From: Thermoproteota archaeon | GTDB lineage: Archaea; Korarchaeota; Korarchaeia; Korarchaeales; Korarchaeaceae | Direction: 5' to 3' | Assembly (NCBI GenBank): GCA_027061785.1 | Contig: JAMOVA010000017.1 | Span: 24,001-62,346 of the forward strand | Length of the DNA stretch: 38,346 nucleotides | Shown: positions 24,535 to 32,789 of the stretch, one piece after another | How the letters are laid out: the number at the start of each line of letters is the position of its first letter | Numbering within the stretch: the first letter of the stretch is position 1 | Notes under the pieces: generated by a model | Database searches by the model: none | What the model was told of the DNA's origin: nothing | What the model saw: only the letters and a program-made list of their open reading frames with translations | Position numbers and translations under genes: made by a program

Positions 24535-25169
24535 ACATCAAGAGGAACGAATTACTCAGGAAAGCGATTCATATAGTGTTCTCCTCTATCCTTCTCGCCC
24601 CGATGATGGTAGGGAACCTGATAGATCCTAAACTCGTTTACGCCGCAGCTCTCGCCGTAGGTGGATGGATCTATTCGGCGCAGGTGAAGGGTCTCCCCCA
24701 GTGGCTCAGGGCTGGTATGCAGATTCCTCAGCCTAAGGGAGTGGAAATAGTACTTGACTCGTTCAACAGGCTGGTGAGCTTAGTCGAGAGAGATTATGAG
24801 AGGAGGGCCGGTTGGCTTGGTGCCTTATCCGGATTGATTGGTGTCTCTTCCTCCTACTTCCTCTTCGGCTCCCTTGCTTCTTACGGCATATTCGCCCTAA
24901 TATTAACCGACGGACTCTCCTCGATCGTGGGAATATCAGTGGGCAGGATCAGGATCCCGATGGCTGACGGAACATTGGAGGGTACAACTGCAGGCTTCAT
25001 CTCTTACCTCGCTTTACTAGTGAGCTTAACTGGAGATCCCTACGTCGCGGCATTGGTGGCTATCTCCTCATCGGTGGCAGAGTTGTACGGGGGTGAGGAT
25101 AACATAGCGGTCCCCATAGTGAGTACTTTAGTTGCCTTCCTGTCCGGCGCCCCTCCTCTCATAGGCTAG
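24531..25169 (+). CDS. Dolichol kinase-like membrane protein (SEC59-like), second of a pair
   Basis: This 212-residue protein starts at GTG 24531 in a GTGA overlap with the preceding stop; TTG 24525 is an alternative. It has the same plan as its neighbour: LLRKAIHIVFSSILLAP near the N-terminus, LTDGLSSIVGISVGR in place of the MSVGDGVTGIVRN motif, and GGEDNIAVPIVSTLVAF at the end. The two may form a heterodimer, or may be separate enzymes for two steps of isoprenoid-alcohol salvage. The 3' end overlaps the convergent methyltransferase gene by 42 bases. Confidence 0.78.
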   Translation: MNIKRNELLRKAIHIVFSSILLAPMMVGNLIDPKLVYAAALAVGGWIYSAQVKGLPQWLRAGMQIPQPKGVEIVLDSFNRLVSLVERDYERRAGWLGALSGLIGVSSSYFLFGSLASYGIFALILTDGLSSIVGISVGRIRIPMADGTLEGTTAGFISYLALLVSLTGDPYVAALVAISSSVAELYGGEDNIAVPIVSTLVAFLSGAPPLIG

Positions 25170-26303
25170 CAACCTGGCCTCAATCCCGCCATAGAGGATC
25201 CTCTTGTTGAACACCAGCCTGAGGTTTCTCATTGCTGACATGAGTTTGGGGAGGGCCGGGCCAGCGCATATGGCTGAGAACCTACGCTCGAGCTTCTCCT
25301 CGAGGGCGGAGGCCATTATACGGAAGGTTTTACCTATTCTCCTGTTCCTCCCAGTCCTTAGCTCATAGGGCGGATCCGTGGCTACGGAGCTTATTCTACT
25401 GAGGGAGATCAGCTCGCTCGCGTCCCTCACGTCGAACTCTATCTTGTCGTGGACGCCAGCCGACTTGGCGTTCTCTATGGCCCCCCTTATGCTTTTTGGG
25501 CTTATGTCGGAGCATAAGACGTTCAGATCCCTATCCACGATGTACGAATCTTCCCGATTGAATATCTCCTCCTGAGAGATGCCTTGAAAGGGGGAGAGAT
25601 GATCCACAGGGTAGCCTCTCCTCCACCTCCCGGGAGGTATCCTCAAGGCAGCCAACACTCCCTCGATGGGAATCGTCCCACCACCGCACATTGGATCTAC
25701 GAGAACCGAACTGGGGTCAGAGGGCAGGGAGTCGAGCCAACCACTGAGTTTGACCAAAGAGTAGGCTATCACGGGGTTGAGGGCCGTCCTGTGCTCGAAC
25801 ACCCTGTAACCTCGTTTGTGAAGGCTCTCCCCAGTTGTATCCAATCCTAGAAGGAGGATATTTCCGCTCACGTAAGCTCTGATTACCACATCCGGCCTCT
25901 TTAGGTTGGCCCTTATTCTAGTGCCCAGAGAGGAGAAGTGCTCCACTACAGCTTCTCCCACGGTGGCTGCCACCTCCACGCTGGTGAAATCGTGGTAACC
26001 CACTCTCTCAGCTCTCACCGCGAATGTAGAGGAAGGATGGAAGAAGGAGGACCACTCAACCGAGGAGGCAGCCCTCTTCACTGATTCCAGACTTATGGGA
26101 TCGAGTATCTCCCTGCTCACCAGTATCAGGAACCTGATCGCGGTTCTAGAGGTGTAGTTCAGCCTCAAGATCTCTTCAGGAGTCGCCAGAAACTCCACCT
26201 TGCCAGGTACCACTCCCCTGACATCTCTACCCAGCAGCTCCCTTACCTCCTCACCTAGGAAGGGATCCAAGCCTGGTATCGTGACCCCCAGCGTTCGCAG
26301 CAT
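25128..26303 (-). CDS. THUMP-domain RNA methyltransferase (Trm14/COG0116-like)
   Basis: This 391-residue protein has an N-terminal ferredoxin-like/THUMP region (residues 1-165, ending in DTTGESLHKRGYR). A Rossmann-type methyltransferase domain follows, with motif I VDPMCGGGTIPIEG near residue 205, an acidic SAM contact in LCSDISPKSI, and the catalytic TDPPYE motif near residue 310. The order matches archaeal Trm14, which makes N2-methylguanosine at position 6 of tRNA; a different guanosine target is possible. A minus-strand CTTATAGC box is centred 27 bases before ATG 26303, so the mRNA is likely leaderless. Confidence 0.9.
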   Translation of the reverse strand: MLRTLGVTIPGLDPFLGEEVRELLGRDVRGVVPGKVEFLATPEEILRLNYTSRTAIRFLILVSREILDPISLESVKRAASSVEWSSFFHPSSTFAVRAERVGYHDFTSVEVAATVGEAVVEHFSSLGTRIRANLKRPDVVIRAYVSGNILLLGLDTTGESLHKRGYRVFEHRTALNPVIAYSLVKLSGWLDSLPSDPSSVLVDPMCGGGTIPIEGVLAALRIPPGRWRRGYPVDHLSPFQGISQEEIFNREDSYIVDRDLNVLCSDISPKSIRGAIENAKSAGVHDKIEFDVRDASELISLSRISSVATDPPYELRTGRNRRIGKTFRIMASALEEKLERRFSAICAGPALPKLMSAMRNLRLVFNKRILYGGIEARLLAYERRGAGQEGN

Positions 26304-26348
26304 ACCCTTATGTTTTTCGAGTGGAGGCTATAAGCCGAAGGTGTTTCC

Positions 26349-27479
26349 ATGATACCCATAGCGAGGCCTTGTATAGGGGAGGAGGAGATAAGCCGAGTTG
26401 CCGAAGTGCTCAGGTCGGGAATGCTGGCTCAGGGCAAACTGGTTGAGGAGTTCGAGAACGAGTTCGCGTCCTACGTCGGTAGCAAGTACGCTGTAGCAGT
26501 ATCGAATGGAACCGCCGCCCTTCACGTAGCTCTCATCTCGCTTGGAATAGGCCCGGGAGATGAGGTGGCTGTTCCCAGCTACACCTTCTACGCGACAGCC
26601 TCTTCTGTGATACTCAGTGGGGCGAAGCCCGTATTCGTTGATGTGGATCCCAAGACGGGAACAATGGACCCCGAGGATCTGAGGAGGAAGCTCACCCCGA
26701 AAGTCAGGGCGGTTATTCCCGTCCACATCCACGGTCATCCCGCTGATCTAGATTCGATCAGGGATGCAGTGGGGGACAGAGAGGTGTTCCTGTTGGAGGA
26801 CGCCGCCCAGGCCCACGGAGCCCTCTACAAGGGGAGGAAGGTGGGGAGCATAGGGGAGGCCGGGGCCTTCAGCTTCTACCCCACCAAGAACATGACAACG
26901 GGGGAGGGAGGGATCATAACCACGGATGACGAGTACGTCTATCAGAGGGCCAAGGCCATAAGGGACCAAGGCCAGGTCTCGAAATACGAGCATCACTATG
27001 TGGGTTTCAATTACAGGATGACCGAAATGAATGCGGCAATAGGCCTAGTTCAGCTGAGTAAACTGGACGAATTCAATTCTAGGAGGAGAGAGATCGCCTC
27101 CAGATACACGGAAGAGCTCTCTGGGATCGTAGAGACGCCGGTCAGCGCGGAGTGGGCCGAACCGGTCTGGCACCTCTATCCTATAAGGGTAGGATCGAAG
27201 AGGGATGAGGTCGTGAAGATGCTCAGGGAAAGAGGTGTGCTAGCTAGACCTGCGTATCCAATGCCTCTCCAGAGGCAACCAGTCATGTCTAGACTCTCTG
27301 AGAGGGAATACAACTACCTGCATGTCCTCTTCGAGGGAGTGGATTACTCCAACGTGGAGACCCCGAACGCCGAGAAGCTGACAAAGGAGGTGCTTTACCT
27401 GCCCATATTCCACTGTATGAGGGACGAGGAGGTTGACAAGGTGATCAAAGAGGTGAAGGCGGTATTGAGCTCTATCTGA
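26349..27479 (+). CDS. DegT/DnrJ/EryC1-family PLP aminotransferase
   Basis: This 376-residue enzyme makes amino sugars by transferring an amino group to a nucleotide-linked keto sugar. Family landmarks are VSNGTAALHVAL, VPSYTFYATASSV, the cofactor aspartate in LEDAAQAHGA (Asp151), the PLP lysine Lys180 in FSFYPTKNMTTGEGG, and GFNYRMTEMNAAIG. No other sugar-nucleotide genes are nearby, so its sugar product is not known; surface glycans or glycolipids are plausible. The start is ATG 26349 after GGTG. Its stop overlaps the convergent pyrG stop by eight bases. Confidence 0.93.
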   Translation: MIPIARPCIGEEEISRVAEVLRSGMLAQGKLVEEFENEFASYVGSKYAVAVSNGTAALHVALISLGIGPGDEVAVPSYTFYATASSVILSGAKPVFVDVDPKTGTMDPEDLRRKLTPKVRAVIPVHIHGHPADLDSIRDAVGDREVFLLEDAAQAHGALYKGRKVGSIGEAGAFSFYPTKNMTTGEGGIITTDDEYVYQRAKAIRDQGQVSKYEHHYVGFNYRMTEMNAAIGLVQLSKLDEFNSRRREIASRYTEELSGIVETPVSAEWAEPVWHLYPIRVGSKRDEVVKMLRERGVLARPAYPMPLQRQPVMSRLSEREYNYLHVLFEGVDYSNVETPNAEKLTKEVLYLPIFHCMRDEEVDKVIKEVKAVLSSI

Positions 27480-29094
27480 GGGACTCCAAGAACGACTTGT
27501 AGGTGGGGCTGGGTCTCCCTGGCCTCGATTTGAACTCCGGGTGGAACTGGACGCCCACATAGTAGGGGTGCCCCTCCACCTCGAACGCATTTATTATCCT
27601 GCCACTTGTATCCACGGCCGTTATCTTGTACCCCCGTTCCTCCATCCTCTCGGCGAACTCCCTGATTATGTGGTACCTGTGTCTGAACCTCTCAACCACT
27701 CTCTCCCTGCCGTAGGCCCTCCTGAGTATGCCCTCCAAGAGGACCACCTCGTGGCCACCGAGCCTCATCGTACCCCCCACTTCCTCGACCTGCCTCTGCT
27801 CGGGAAGGAGATCTATGACAGGCCAGGGGGTATTGGGGTCTATCTCCGTGGAGTGCGCCCCCTCCCATCCCATGACCTCCCTGGCGAAGGCCACGGTCGC
27901 GAGCTGGGCGCCGAAACATATGCCTAGGAACGGTTTACCTTCCCTCAATGCCCAGCTCGCGGCCTTGATCATCCCCTCTGTTCCTCTAGAACCGAAACCT
28001 GGAGTGGAGAGGATTCCGTCCGCTTCCTCAAGTAGCTCCCACCCGACCCCCCTCTCCAGCCCCTCCGAATCGACGGCTAGTATCTCCGGCTTTATCCCCA
28101 GCTCGGCCCCAGCATGCTTGATAGCCTCCACTATGGAGATGTAGACGTCGGACATCCTCCAGTACTTGCCTACCATGGCTATTTTCTTGGGTTCACCGCG
28201 CTTGAACTTCTCCACTATCCCTCTCCATTCCTCCATGTCGGGCTTTCCCTTGATGCCAAGTTTCTCCTCCAGTTTCATGCCCAGACCTCTCTCCTCCAAA
28301 TAGAGGGGGAGCTCGTAGACCACGTCCAGATCCGGGTCCTCAAATACGGCATCTCTCGGAACGCTCGCGTACAATGCAAGCTTCGCCTTGACCGCGTCCG
28401 GGAGTGAGGATTGCGTCCTCGCTATGACGAAGTCCGGTGGGAGGCCGGCGGCCAGTACTTCCCTGAAGAAGAGCTGAGCTGGCTTAGTCTTGAACTCGCC
28501 GACGGTCTCAACGAAGGGGACGTAAGTGACATGGATGTGTACAGAGTTCTCCGTTCCCACTTCGAGTCTGAGCTGCCTGAGGGCCTCGACGAATGCCATG
28601 GCCTCGTAATCTCCTACGGTTCCTCCTAGCTCCACTATCAGTATGTCGGGCCCCTCTCTTCTCGCCACCTCATATATCCTTTCTTTTATGGCTTGGGTCA
28701 CGTGAGGTATCAGCCTTATCGTCTGGCCCAGGTATCTCCCTTTCCTCTCTCCCAAGATAACGCTGAGCATTATCTGACCGCTCGTTATGTTGTTGGAGGG
28801 GTGCATGTTCACATCGAGGAACCTCTCGTAATGACCGAAGTCTTCGTCGATCTCGGCTATCTTGAATTCGACGCCACGACCCGGCTTGAAGTGCCATACT
28901 TCCTCCGTTATGAAGACCTCTCCATGCTCTATGGGGTTCAGAGTCCCAGGATCTGGGTTCAGATAGGGATCTATCTTTATCATGGAAATGGAGAATCCCC
29001 TAGATTGGAGGAGTTTTCCGATAGAAGCGGCTATTACACCCTTTCCTAGTCCGCTTATGACTCCGCCAGTTACAATGATCAGCTTGAAGTCCAC
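27472..29094 (-). CDS. pyrG: CTP synthase
   Basis: This enzyme of about 540 residues converts UTP to CTP with ATP and glutamine. The N-terminal synthase domain has VTGGVISGLGKGVIAASIG, KIDPYLNPDPGTLNP, ELGGTVGD and GEFKTKPAQ. The C-terminal class I glutamine amidotransferase has nucleophile Cys393 in GICFGAQ and a VQFHPE ending. The start was placed at GTG 29094 rather than at the far end of the frame because homology begins right after it. A minus-strand TATA (reverse complement of TAACATAAAAAC, 29115-29126) is centred about 27 bases upstream. The loop between GEVFIT and FGHYERF is about 12 residues longer than in common CTP synthases. Confidence 0.95.
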   Translation of the reverse strand: MDFKLIIVTGGVISGLGKGVIAASIGKLLQSRGFSISMIKIDPYLNPDPGTLNPIEHGEVFITEEVWHFKPGRGVEFKIAEIDEDFGHYERFLDVNMHPSNNITSGQIMLSVILGERKGRYLGQTIRLIPHVTQAIKERIYEVARREGPDILIVELGGTVGDYEAMAFVEALRQLRLEVGTENSVHIHVTYVPFVETVGEFKTKPAQLFFREVLAAGLPPDFVIARTQSSLPDAVKAKLALYASVPRDAVFEDPDLDVVYELPLYLEERGLGMKLEEKLGIKGKPDMEEWRGIVEKFKRGEPKKIAMVGKYWRMSDVYISIVEAIKHAGAELGIKPEILAVDSEGLERGVGWELLEEADGILSTPGFGSRGTEGMIKAASWALREGKPFLGICFGAQLATVAFAREVMGWEGAHSTEIDPNTPWPVIDLLPEQRQVEEVGGTMRLGGHEVVLLEGILRRAYGRERVVERFRHRYHIIREFAERMEERGYKITAVDTSGRIINAFEVEGHPYYVGVQFHPEFKSRPGRPSPTYKSFLESLR

Positions 29095-29133
29095 GTATTG
29101 GGGTCGAGTCGATCTAACATAAAAACTTAGAAC

Positions 29134-29164
29134 CCCACCTGCCAAGTGCGTGTGCGCAGGTGGG
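29134..29164. terminator. Hairpin between pyrG promoter and the upstream small gene
   Basis: CCCACCTGC (29134-29142) is perfectly complementary to GCAGGTGGG (29156-29164), with a 13-base loop. On the minus strand it lies 22 bases after the stop of the small gene and is followed by GTTCTAAGTTTTT. It could therefore terminate or protect that transcript. It also sits just upstream of the pyrG TATA box. Confidence 0.5.
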
Positions 29165-29185
29165 AAGAATGATTTGGTTCACGGG

Positions 29186-29449
29186 CTACTTAACTAGGCC
29201 CTTTATCTCTTCGAGTTTCTGGAGAGCCTTCTCATACTGCTCCTCGGTTATGGAACCTATGTTCCTCCAAGTTTCCAAGTTCCTTCTAAGCTGCTCCAGC
29301 AGAGAGTTAACTCCCTCAGGAGGTAAGGTAGACAGCCACTCCTTTATTTTATCCATGTGGCACTCGGAGCCGTGTATGTAGCCCCTCAACTCGGTCATAA
29401 TGGCGTTGTAAACATGCTCGAAGTCGGGTGACGACCTCAGGTGCGCCAT
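29186..29449 (-). CDS. Small helical hypothetical protein
   Basis: This 87-residue protein is all-helical: an N-terminal segment with HVYNAIMTELRGYIHGSECH, then LLEQLRRNLETWRNIGSI and TEEQYEKALQKLEEIKGLVK. The last part resembles the short helical pair often seen in small archaeal regulators or adaptors. I do not recognise a family. ATG 29449 follows a GGGGGTGA ribosome-binding site seven bases upstream, and a minus-strand TAATATTTA box lies about 45 bases upstream. Both support a real gene. Confidence 0.72.
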   Translation of the reverse strand: MAHLRSSPDFEHVYNAIMTELRGYIHGSECHMDKIKEWLSTLPPEGVNSLLEQLRRNLETWRNIGSITEEQYEKALQKLEEIKGLVK

Positions 29450-29571
29450 TCCCTTTTCACCCCCTAGTAATTATAGCGACTCTCGACAGTTAAATATTAC
29501 TGCGAAATGCCGCCTTTGGAAAGATGTACCTCGGACCTAGCTGTTAAAATATATTATGAAAAATAGTTCAA

Positions 29572-30390
29572 TTAAGGAATGCTCGTTGGCTCAACGGGTG
29601 GATTGAAGACGCTATCTGGAACATTGTATGATATCGTCTTAGCTATTATCTCCGTCCTAATTGTGCTTTTACCGTCAGACGACTTCCATAGGTATAGGTA
29701 GTAGGCCGGTATTCCATCCTGAGTTACGCATATCTCCACCCACTGGGTTCCTGGCTTGTCCACTCCATTTACGGTCGCTTTCTCGCTCTTGCTGATGTAA
29801 TAGCAGTAGCAGGTCTTCCCCGCGTAGGTCCTAGTACCGTTGTAAACCGGCTTGTCGAATTCCTCTTGGCCCTCTTTCACGGGATCCTTCGACTTACTGC
29901 CGCCTCCCATCTTCTTCTCAATCGCTTCGATGTTCTTCGATTTGAAACATTGCCAATCACTCTGGGCTTGTTTGAAACAGTAGATGTACAGGTCCTTAGT
30001 ATAGATTACCATCGTCTGCACTTGAGCGAACTTGAAGTCCATCCTTCTCTTATCTCCCTTGACATAGAGGGCACCGTTGCCCTTCTTCTTCCTGTCTTGG
30101 TAGTAATCGTAAGTGATCGAGAACTCTGTTTTCTTCAGAAATACGCTCTTGAAGTCGAACGGCGCCTTCTGAGTTGTCGTTTTTGAGGTGGTGGTCTTTT
30201 TGGTTCGAGTCGTACCTGTTTTCCCAGGAGCGGTTTGGGGGGATCCCGTACTGCCCTGCTCAGATCCGCTTGAGACTCCCCTCTCCAGTAGAGAGGGAGC
30301 CACTCCCTTAGAAACTGCCATGTAAGTGGATCCAAGTACGATCAGCGTTATCAGCACGACTCCTACAATCACCAAGCTGTCCCTGTTCAT
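29572..30390 (-). CDS. Membrane-anchored extracytoplasmic protein of unknown function
   Basis: This 272-residue protein starts at ATG 30390; a TTTTTACATT box is centred about 26 bases upstream, favouring it over TTG 30411. An N-terminal helix (MNRDSLVIVGVVLITLIVLG) anchors it. A serine/threonine-, glycine- and lysine-rich linker (about residues 35-75, with TTTSKTTT) follows, and then a soluble beta-rich domain of about 190 residues. The cysteines in CFKQAQSDWQCF, CYCYY and EICV could form disulfides outside the cell; there is no CxxCH haem motif. It lies downstream of the cytochrome b gene on the same strand but appears to have its own promoter. The fold recalls LolA/LprG-like lipid carriers, but this is only a guess. 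Confidence 0.75.
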   Translation of the reverse strand: MNRDSLVIVGVVLITLIVLGSTYMAVSKGVAPSLLERGVSSGSEQGSTGSPQTAPGKTGTTRTKKTTTSKTTTQKAPFDFKSVFLKKTEFSITYDYYQDRKKKGNGALYVKGDKRRMDFKFAQVQTMVIYTKDLYIYCFKQAQSDWQCFKSKNIEAIEKKMGGGSKSKDPVKEGQEEFDKPVYNGTRTYAGKTCYCYYISKSEKATVNGVDKPGTQWVEICVTQDGIPAYYLYLWKSSDGKSTIRTEIIAKTISYNVPDSVFNPPVEPTSIP

Positions 30391-30467
30391 CGTCACGTGT
30401 GGCAGCTCCAATGTAAAAAGGGTTTGTGGGCTAACGTCGATCTGGAAGGAGGTGGTGAAGAAAAATG

Positions 30468-31886
30468 TTAGGAGGGGGAAACGGGCTTTGTTATGTATTT
30501 AACGTCAAGGAGGATGACCTTAGCCACGAAGAGAGCCCATCCAAAGGCTATCACGGATATGCCGAAGTAGAATCCGGCCAAGGTGTACATCTCATCGAAA
30601 TGGGCCTGTATTCCAAGGATTGTGGTGATCAGCTGAATTATCAGGAGTATCAGGAAGAAGTACTTGCCCCATTCCAGAACTAGTGGTGTGTGCCTGACCC
30701 TCTTTACCGGGCTCCTCTTGACTGGAGGTACCGGTTTGGATGTGTATTTAGCTGCAGGTATTCCTGTGATTAATGCGACAACAAATGCAACAGCCAGCGC
30801 GTTCACCAATGGAATCTGTTCTCCAGGGGTGAGCATTCCGTATATTGTGAAGGCCACGAACTCCCCTACCATTATAGCGCCGTAGATGGTTGCTATCCTC
30901 CTGTTTCTAGGATGTCTGCTGTAAGCTGGATCTATCCAAGGCATGAGGACGAATATCAGGAGGAGCACGCCAGGAACCACCATGCCAGCGAAGACCGGAT
31001 CTACTCCTGTCTTTATTCCGGCGTAGACGGCCATTAGGTACCATTCAGGTTGACCTACCGGCAGTTCCTTGGTTGGAAGGAACTTCTTGCCGAGCTCTGC
31101 CGGGAACACTGCTGATACGACTATCAAGGCGCCAATCACCACGAAGGCAGCGGCCGCCTCTGTCATTATATGATTCGGGAAGAATGGTACAGCTGGTTCG
31201 GGATCGGATCCGTCGTACGGGGGCGACACGTGATGTTGATGTATTGAGAAGAAGTGGACGAGCATCAGGAGGAATATCAGACCTGCCAGCATGATGTGGA
31301 ACGCCAAGTACCTCCCTACTATCTCATCGAAAGTTCCTGTCCCATATATGATCTGTGCGATCATCTTCCCTCCGGGCATGCCCGTGACCAAGGTGTTCCC
31401 TATCCTTATGGCCTCTCCTGCCACATGGTCCATCCTCAGGGAGTAGCCGGTTACACCCGTGACGATCGCTAGCAGTCCGGTTATCATCCCGATGATGTAC
31501 GTCACCTCATGGGGCTTCTTGTAGCTTCCCATGAAGTAGACCCTGAGGAAGTGGAGTATCGCTATGAGGACCATCAAGTTAGCCCCATAGAAGTGCAATC
31601 CCCTTATGATCGAACCGTACGCCACCTCCTCGGTTATCCTTAGAACGCTATCATAGGCCATGTTGGTCTCTCCAAACACGGGTACATAGAACATGAGGAG
31701 CAGTAGCCCGGTGATCGCCTGTATTATGAACATTAGGGTTGTCAAGCCGCCCAGGCTGTAGACCGGATGCAACGTGTGCCTCCAGACCATGGTAGAGGTG
31801 AATTCTTCCATCCCGAGCCTATCTATAAACCAGTTAACTAACCACGACAGGCAGCTCTTCTCCTCCTTACCACATTTGGTCATCAT
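30468..31886 (-). CDS. Cytochrome b of a bc1-type complex
   Basis: This 472-residue integral membrane protein carries two b haems and oxidises or reduces quinol. The haem ligands are His98/His112 and His197/His211, each pair separated by 13 residues as in bc1-type cytochrome b. PEWY at about residues 280-283 marks the quinol-oxidation site. The N- and C-terminal halves (cytochrome b6-like and subunit IV-like) are fused, and an extra C-terminal stretch adds two helices (about 408-465). ATG 31886 overlaps the Rieske stop in ATGA; the frame extends two codons further to a GTG. It is the last gene of the three-gene operon. Confidence 0.95.
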   Translation of the reverse strand: MMTKCGKEEKSCLSWLVNWFIDRLGMEEFTSTMVWRHTLHPVYSLGGLTTLMFIIQAITGLLLLMFYVPVFGETNMAYDSVLRITEEVAYGSIIRGLHFYGANLMVLIAILHFLRVYFMGSYKKPHEVTYIIGMITGLLAIVTGVTGYSLRMDHVAGEAIRIGNTLVTGMPGGKMIAQIIYGTGTFDEIVGRYLAFHIMLAGLIFLLMLVHFFSIHQHHVSPPYDGSDPEPAVPFFPNHIMTEAAAAFVVIGALIVVSAVFPAELGKKFLPTKELPVGQPEWYLMAVYAGIKTGVDPVFAGMVVPGVLLLIFVLMPWIDPAYSRHPRNRRIATIYGAIMVGEFVAFTIYGMLTPGEQIPLVNALAVAFVVALITGIPAAKYTSKPVPPVKRSPVKRVRHTPLVLEWGKYFFLILLIIQLITTILGIQAHFDEMYTLAGFYFGISVIAFGWALFVAKVILLDVKYITKPVSPS

Positions 31887-32386
31887 TTCCACCCTACCGC
31901 GTAGATATCACCATTTTCATCTATCTTCAGTTCTATCTCAGGGAGCGGTTTCTTAGGAGGACCGGCCAAAACATTACCGGTCACGGGATCAAAGTATCCA
32001 GCGTGGCACGGGCAGTAAATGTCATCTCCTGGCTCTAGATGGACTATGCACCCTAGATGAGTACATATGGCGCTGAAGGCCTTAAACTCCGTTCCCGCTT
32101 TCTGGGCTAGATCTGGCCTCAATCTTATTAGAATGGATGGATGCTGTCCCCTGCTCCCGTCGGGATTGAGGGGCATCATGAACTGTAGCTGGGAATCAGG
32201 CTGGAGGTCCTTCTTATTCGCTATCTTCATTGGAAGCTTGCTCTTCTCTCCACTACTAACTTTACCAACGACCACTCTTTCCGATGTGAGATACTGGATC
32301 AGTGGTGCTCCAGCAGCAGCTGCCGCAAGTGCTATGGAGGCCACCAGCCCTCCCTTTATGAAGTCCCTCCTACTCACATTCACCAT
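31883..32386 (-). CDS. Rieske iron-sulfur protein with Tat-type signal
   Basis: This 167-residue protein has a twin-arginine N-terminus (SRRDFIKGG) and a hydrophobic helix (about residues 12-30) that may stay as membrane anchor. The Rieske boxes are CTHLGC (Cys108, His110, Cys113) and CPCHAGYFDP (Cys125, Cys127, His128). Cys108, His110, Cys125 and His128 bind the 2Fe-2S cluster; Cys113 and Cys127 form the usual disulfide. It carries electrons from quinol at cytochrome b to an external acceptor. ATG 32386 overlaps the stop of the small upstream gene in TGATG, and its stop overlaps the cytochrome b start. Confidence 0.95.
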   Translation of the reverse strand: MVNVSRRDFIKGGLVASIALAAAAAGAPLIQYLTSERVVVGKVSSGEKSKLPMKIANKKDLQPDSQLQFMMPLNPDGSRGQHPSILIRLRPDLAQKAGTEFKAFSAICTHLGCIVHLEPGDDIYCPCHAGYFDPVTGNVLAGPPKKPLPEIELKIDENGDIYAVGWK

Positions 32387-32559
32387 CAATCCTCACCCTC
32401 CGGTATACCCAAGCTCTTAGAGTAGCAGTTGTAGATCACTAGACCGATCACGAACATTGCTATTAGTCCAGCTAAGACCCATAGTTGAGTTATTTGGTTG
32501 AATGTAGTCTGTAAGAGACTTTGAGCGCCAGAAAAGATTCCGGAGATCAGCACCCCCAT
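32386..32559 (-). CDS. 57-residue single-helix membrane protein heading the Rieske/cytochrome b operon
   Basis: This short frame runs from ATG 32559 to TGA 32388-32386 and encodes MGVLISGIFSGAQSLLQ, an amphipathic stretch, one membrane helix (about residues 27-44, WVLAGLIAMFVIGLVIY), Cys45, and an acidic tail ending PEGED. A GGGTG site lies seven bases before the ATG. Its stop codon overlaps the Rieske start, so it is translationally coupled. Its position and size suggest a small structural subunit of the quinol-oxidising complex, like the small helices of other bc complexes. I recognise no family. Confidence 0.75.
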   Translation of the reverse strand: MGVLISGIFSGAQSLLQTTFNQITQLWVLAGLIAMFVIGLVIYNCYSKSLGIPEGED

Positions 32560-32602
32560 AGATATACACCCTTCCTCAAGAGAGACCTCGTTCTCTGAAT
32601 TC

Positions 32603-32735
32603 CCTAAAAATAAATAAAATTTCTGTTATCTATCTGGTGGTGTTCACTTATGTATAACCATTGTCTTGTTATATATTTATTCTAATATTCCCAGTTGTCT
32701 AAGGCTTATATATGGGAAAAGCCTGAGGAACATTT
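32603..32735. promoter_or_regulatory. Divergent promoter region of the bc1-like and succinate dehydrogenase operons
   Basis: The 230-base gap between the two operons is AT-rich. On the minus strand, TTTATTTATTTTTA (about 32603-32617) is a TATA candidate for the Rieske operon. On the plus strand, GGCTTATATATGG (32702-32714) would start transcription at about 32735 for the sdh operon; TTATATATTTATTC at 32668-32681 is a second candidate. A small hairpin (32765-32778) precedes the sdhA start. I see no gene in the gap. Confidence 0.6.
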
Positions 32736-32789
32736 ATCTTATTGACCCGCTTCCTCTAGGAGGTCCCTTAAGGAAGGGAGGTAATTATT

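Noticed and set aside
29095-29145. 17-residue N-terminal extension of CTP synthase
   Set aside because: It spans the TATA box and has no homology; GTG 29094 is immediately before the conserved start of the enzyme.
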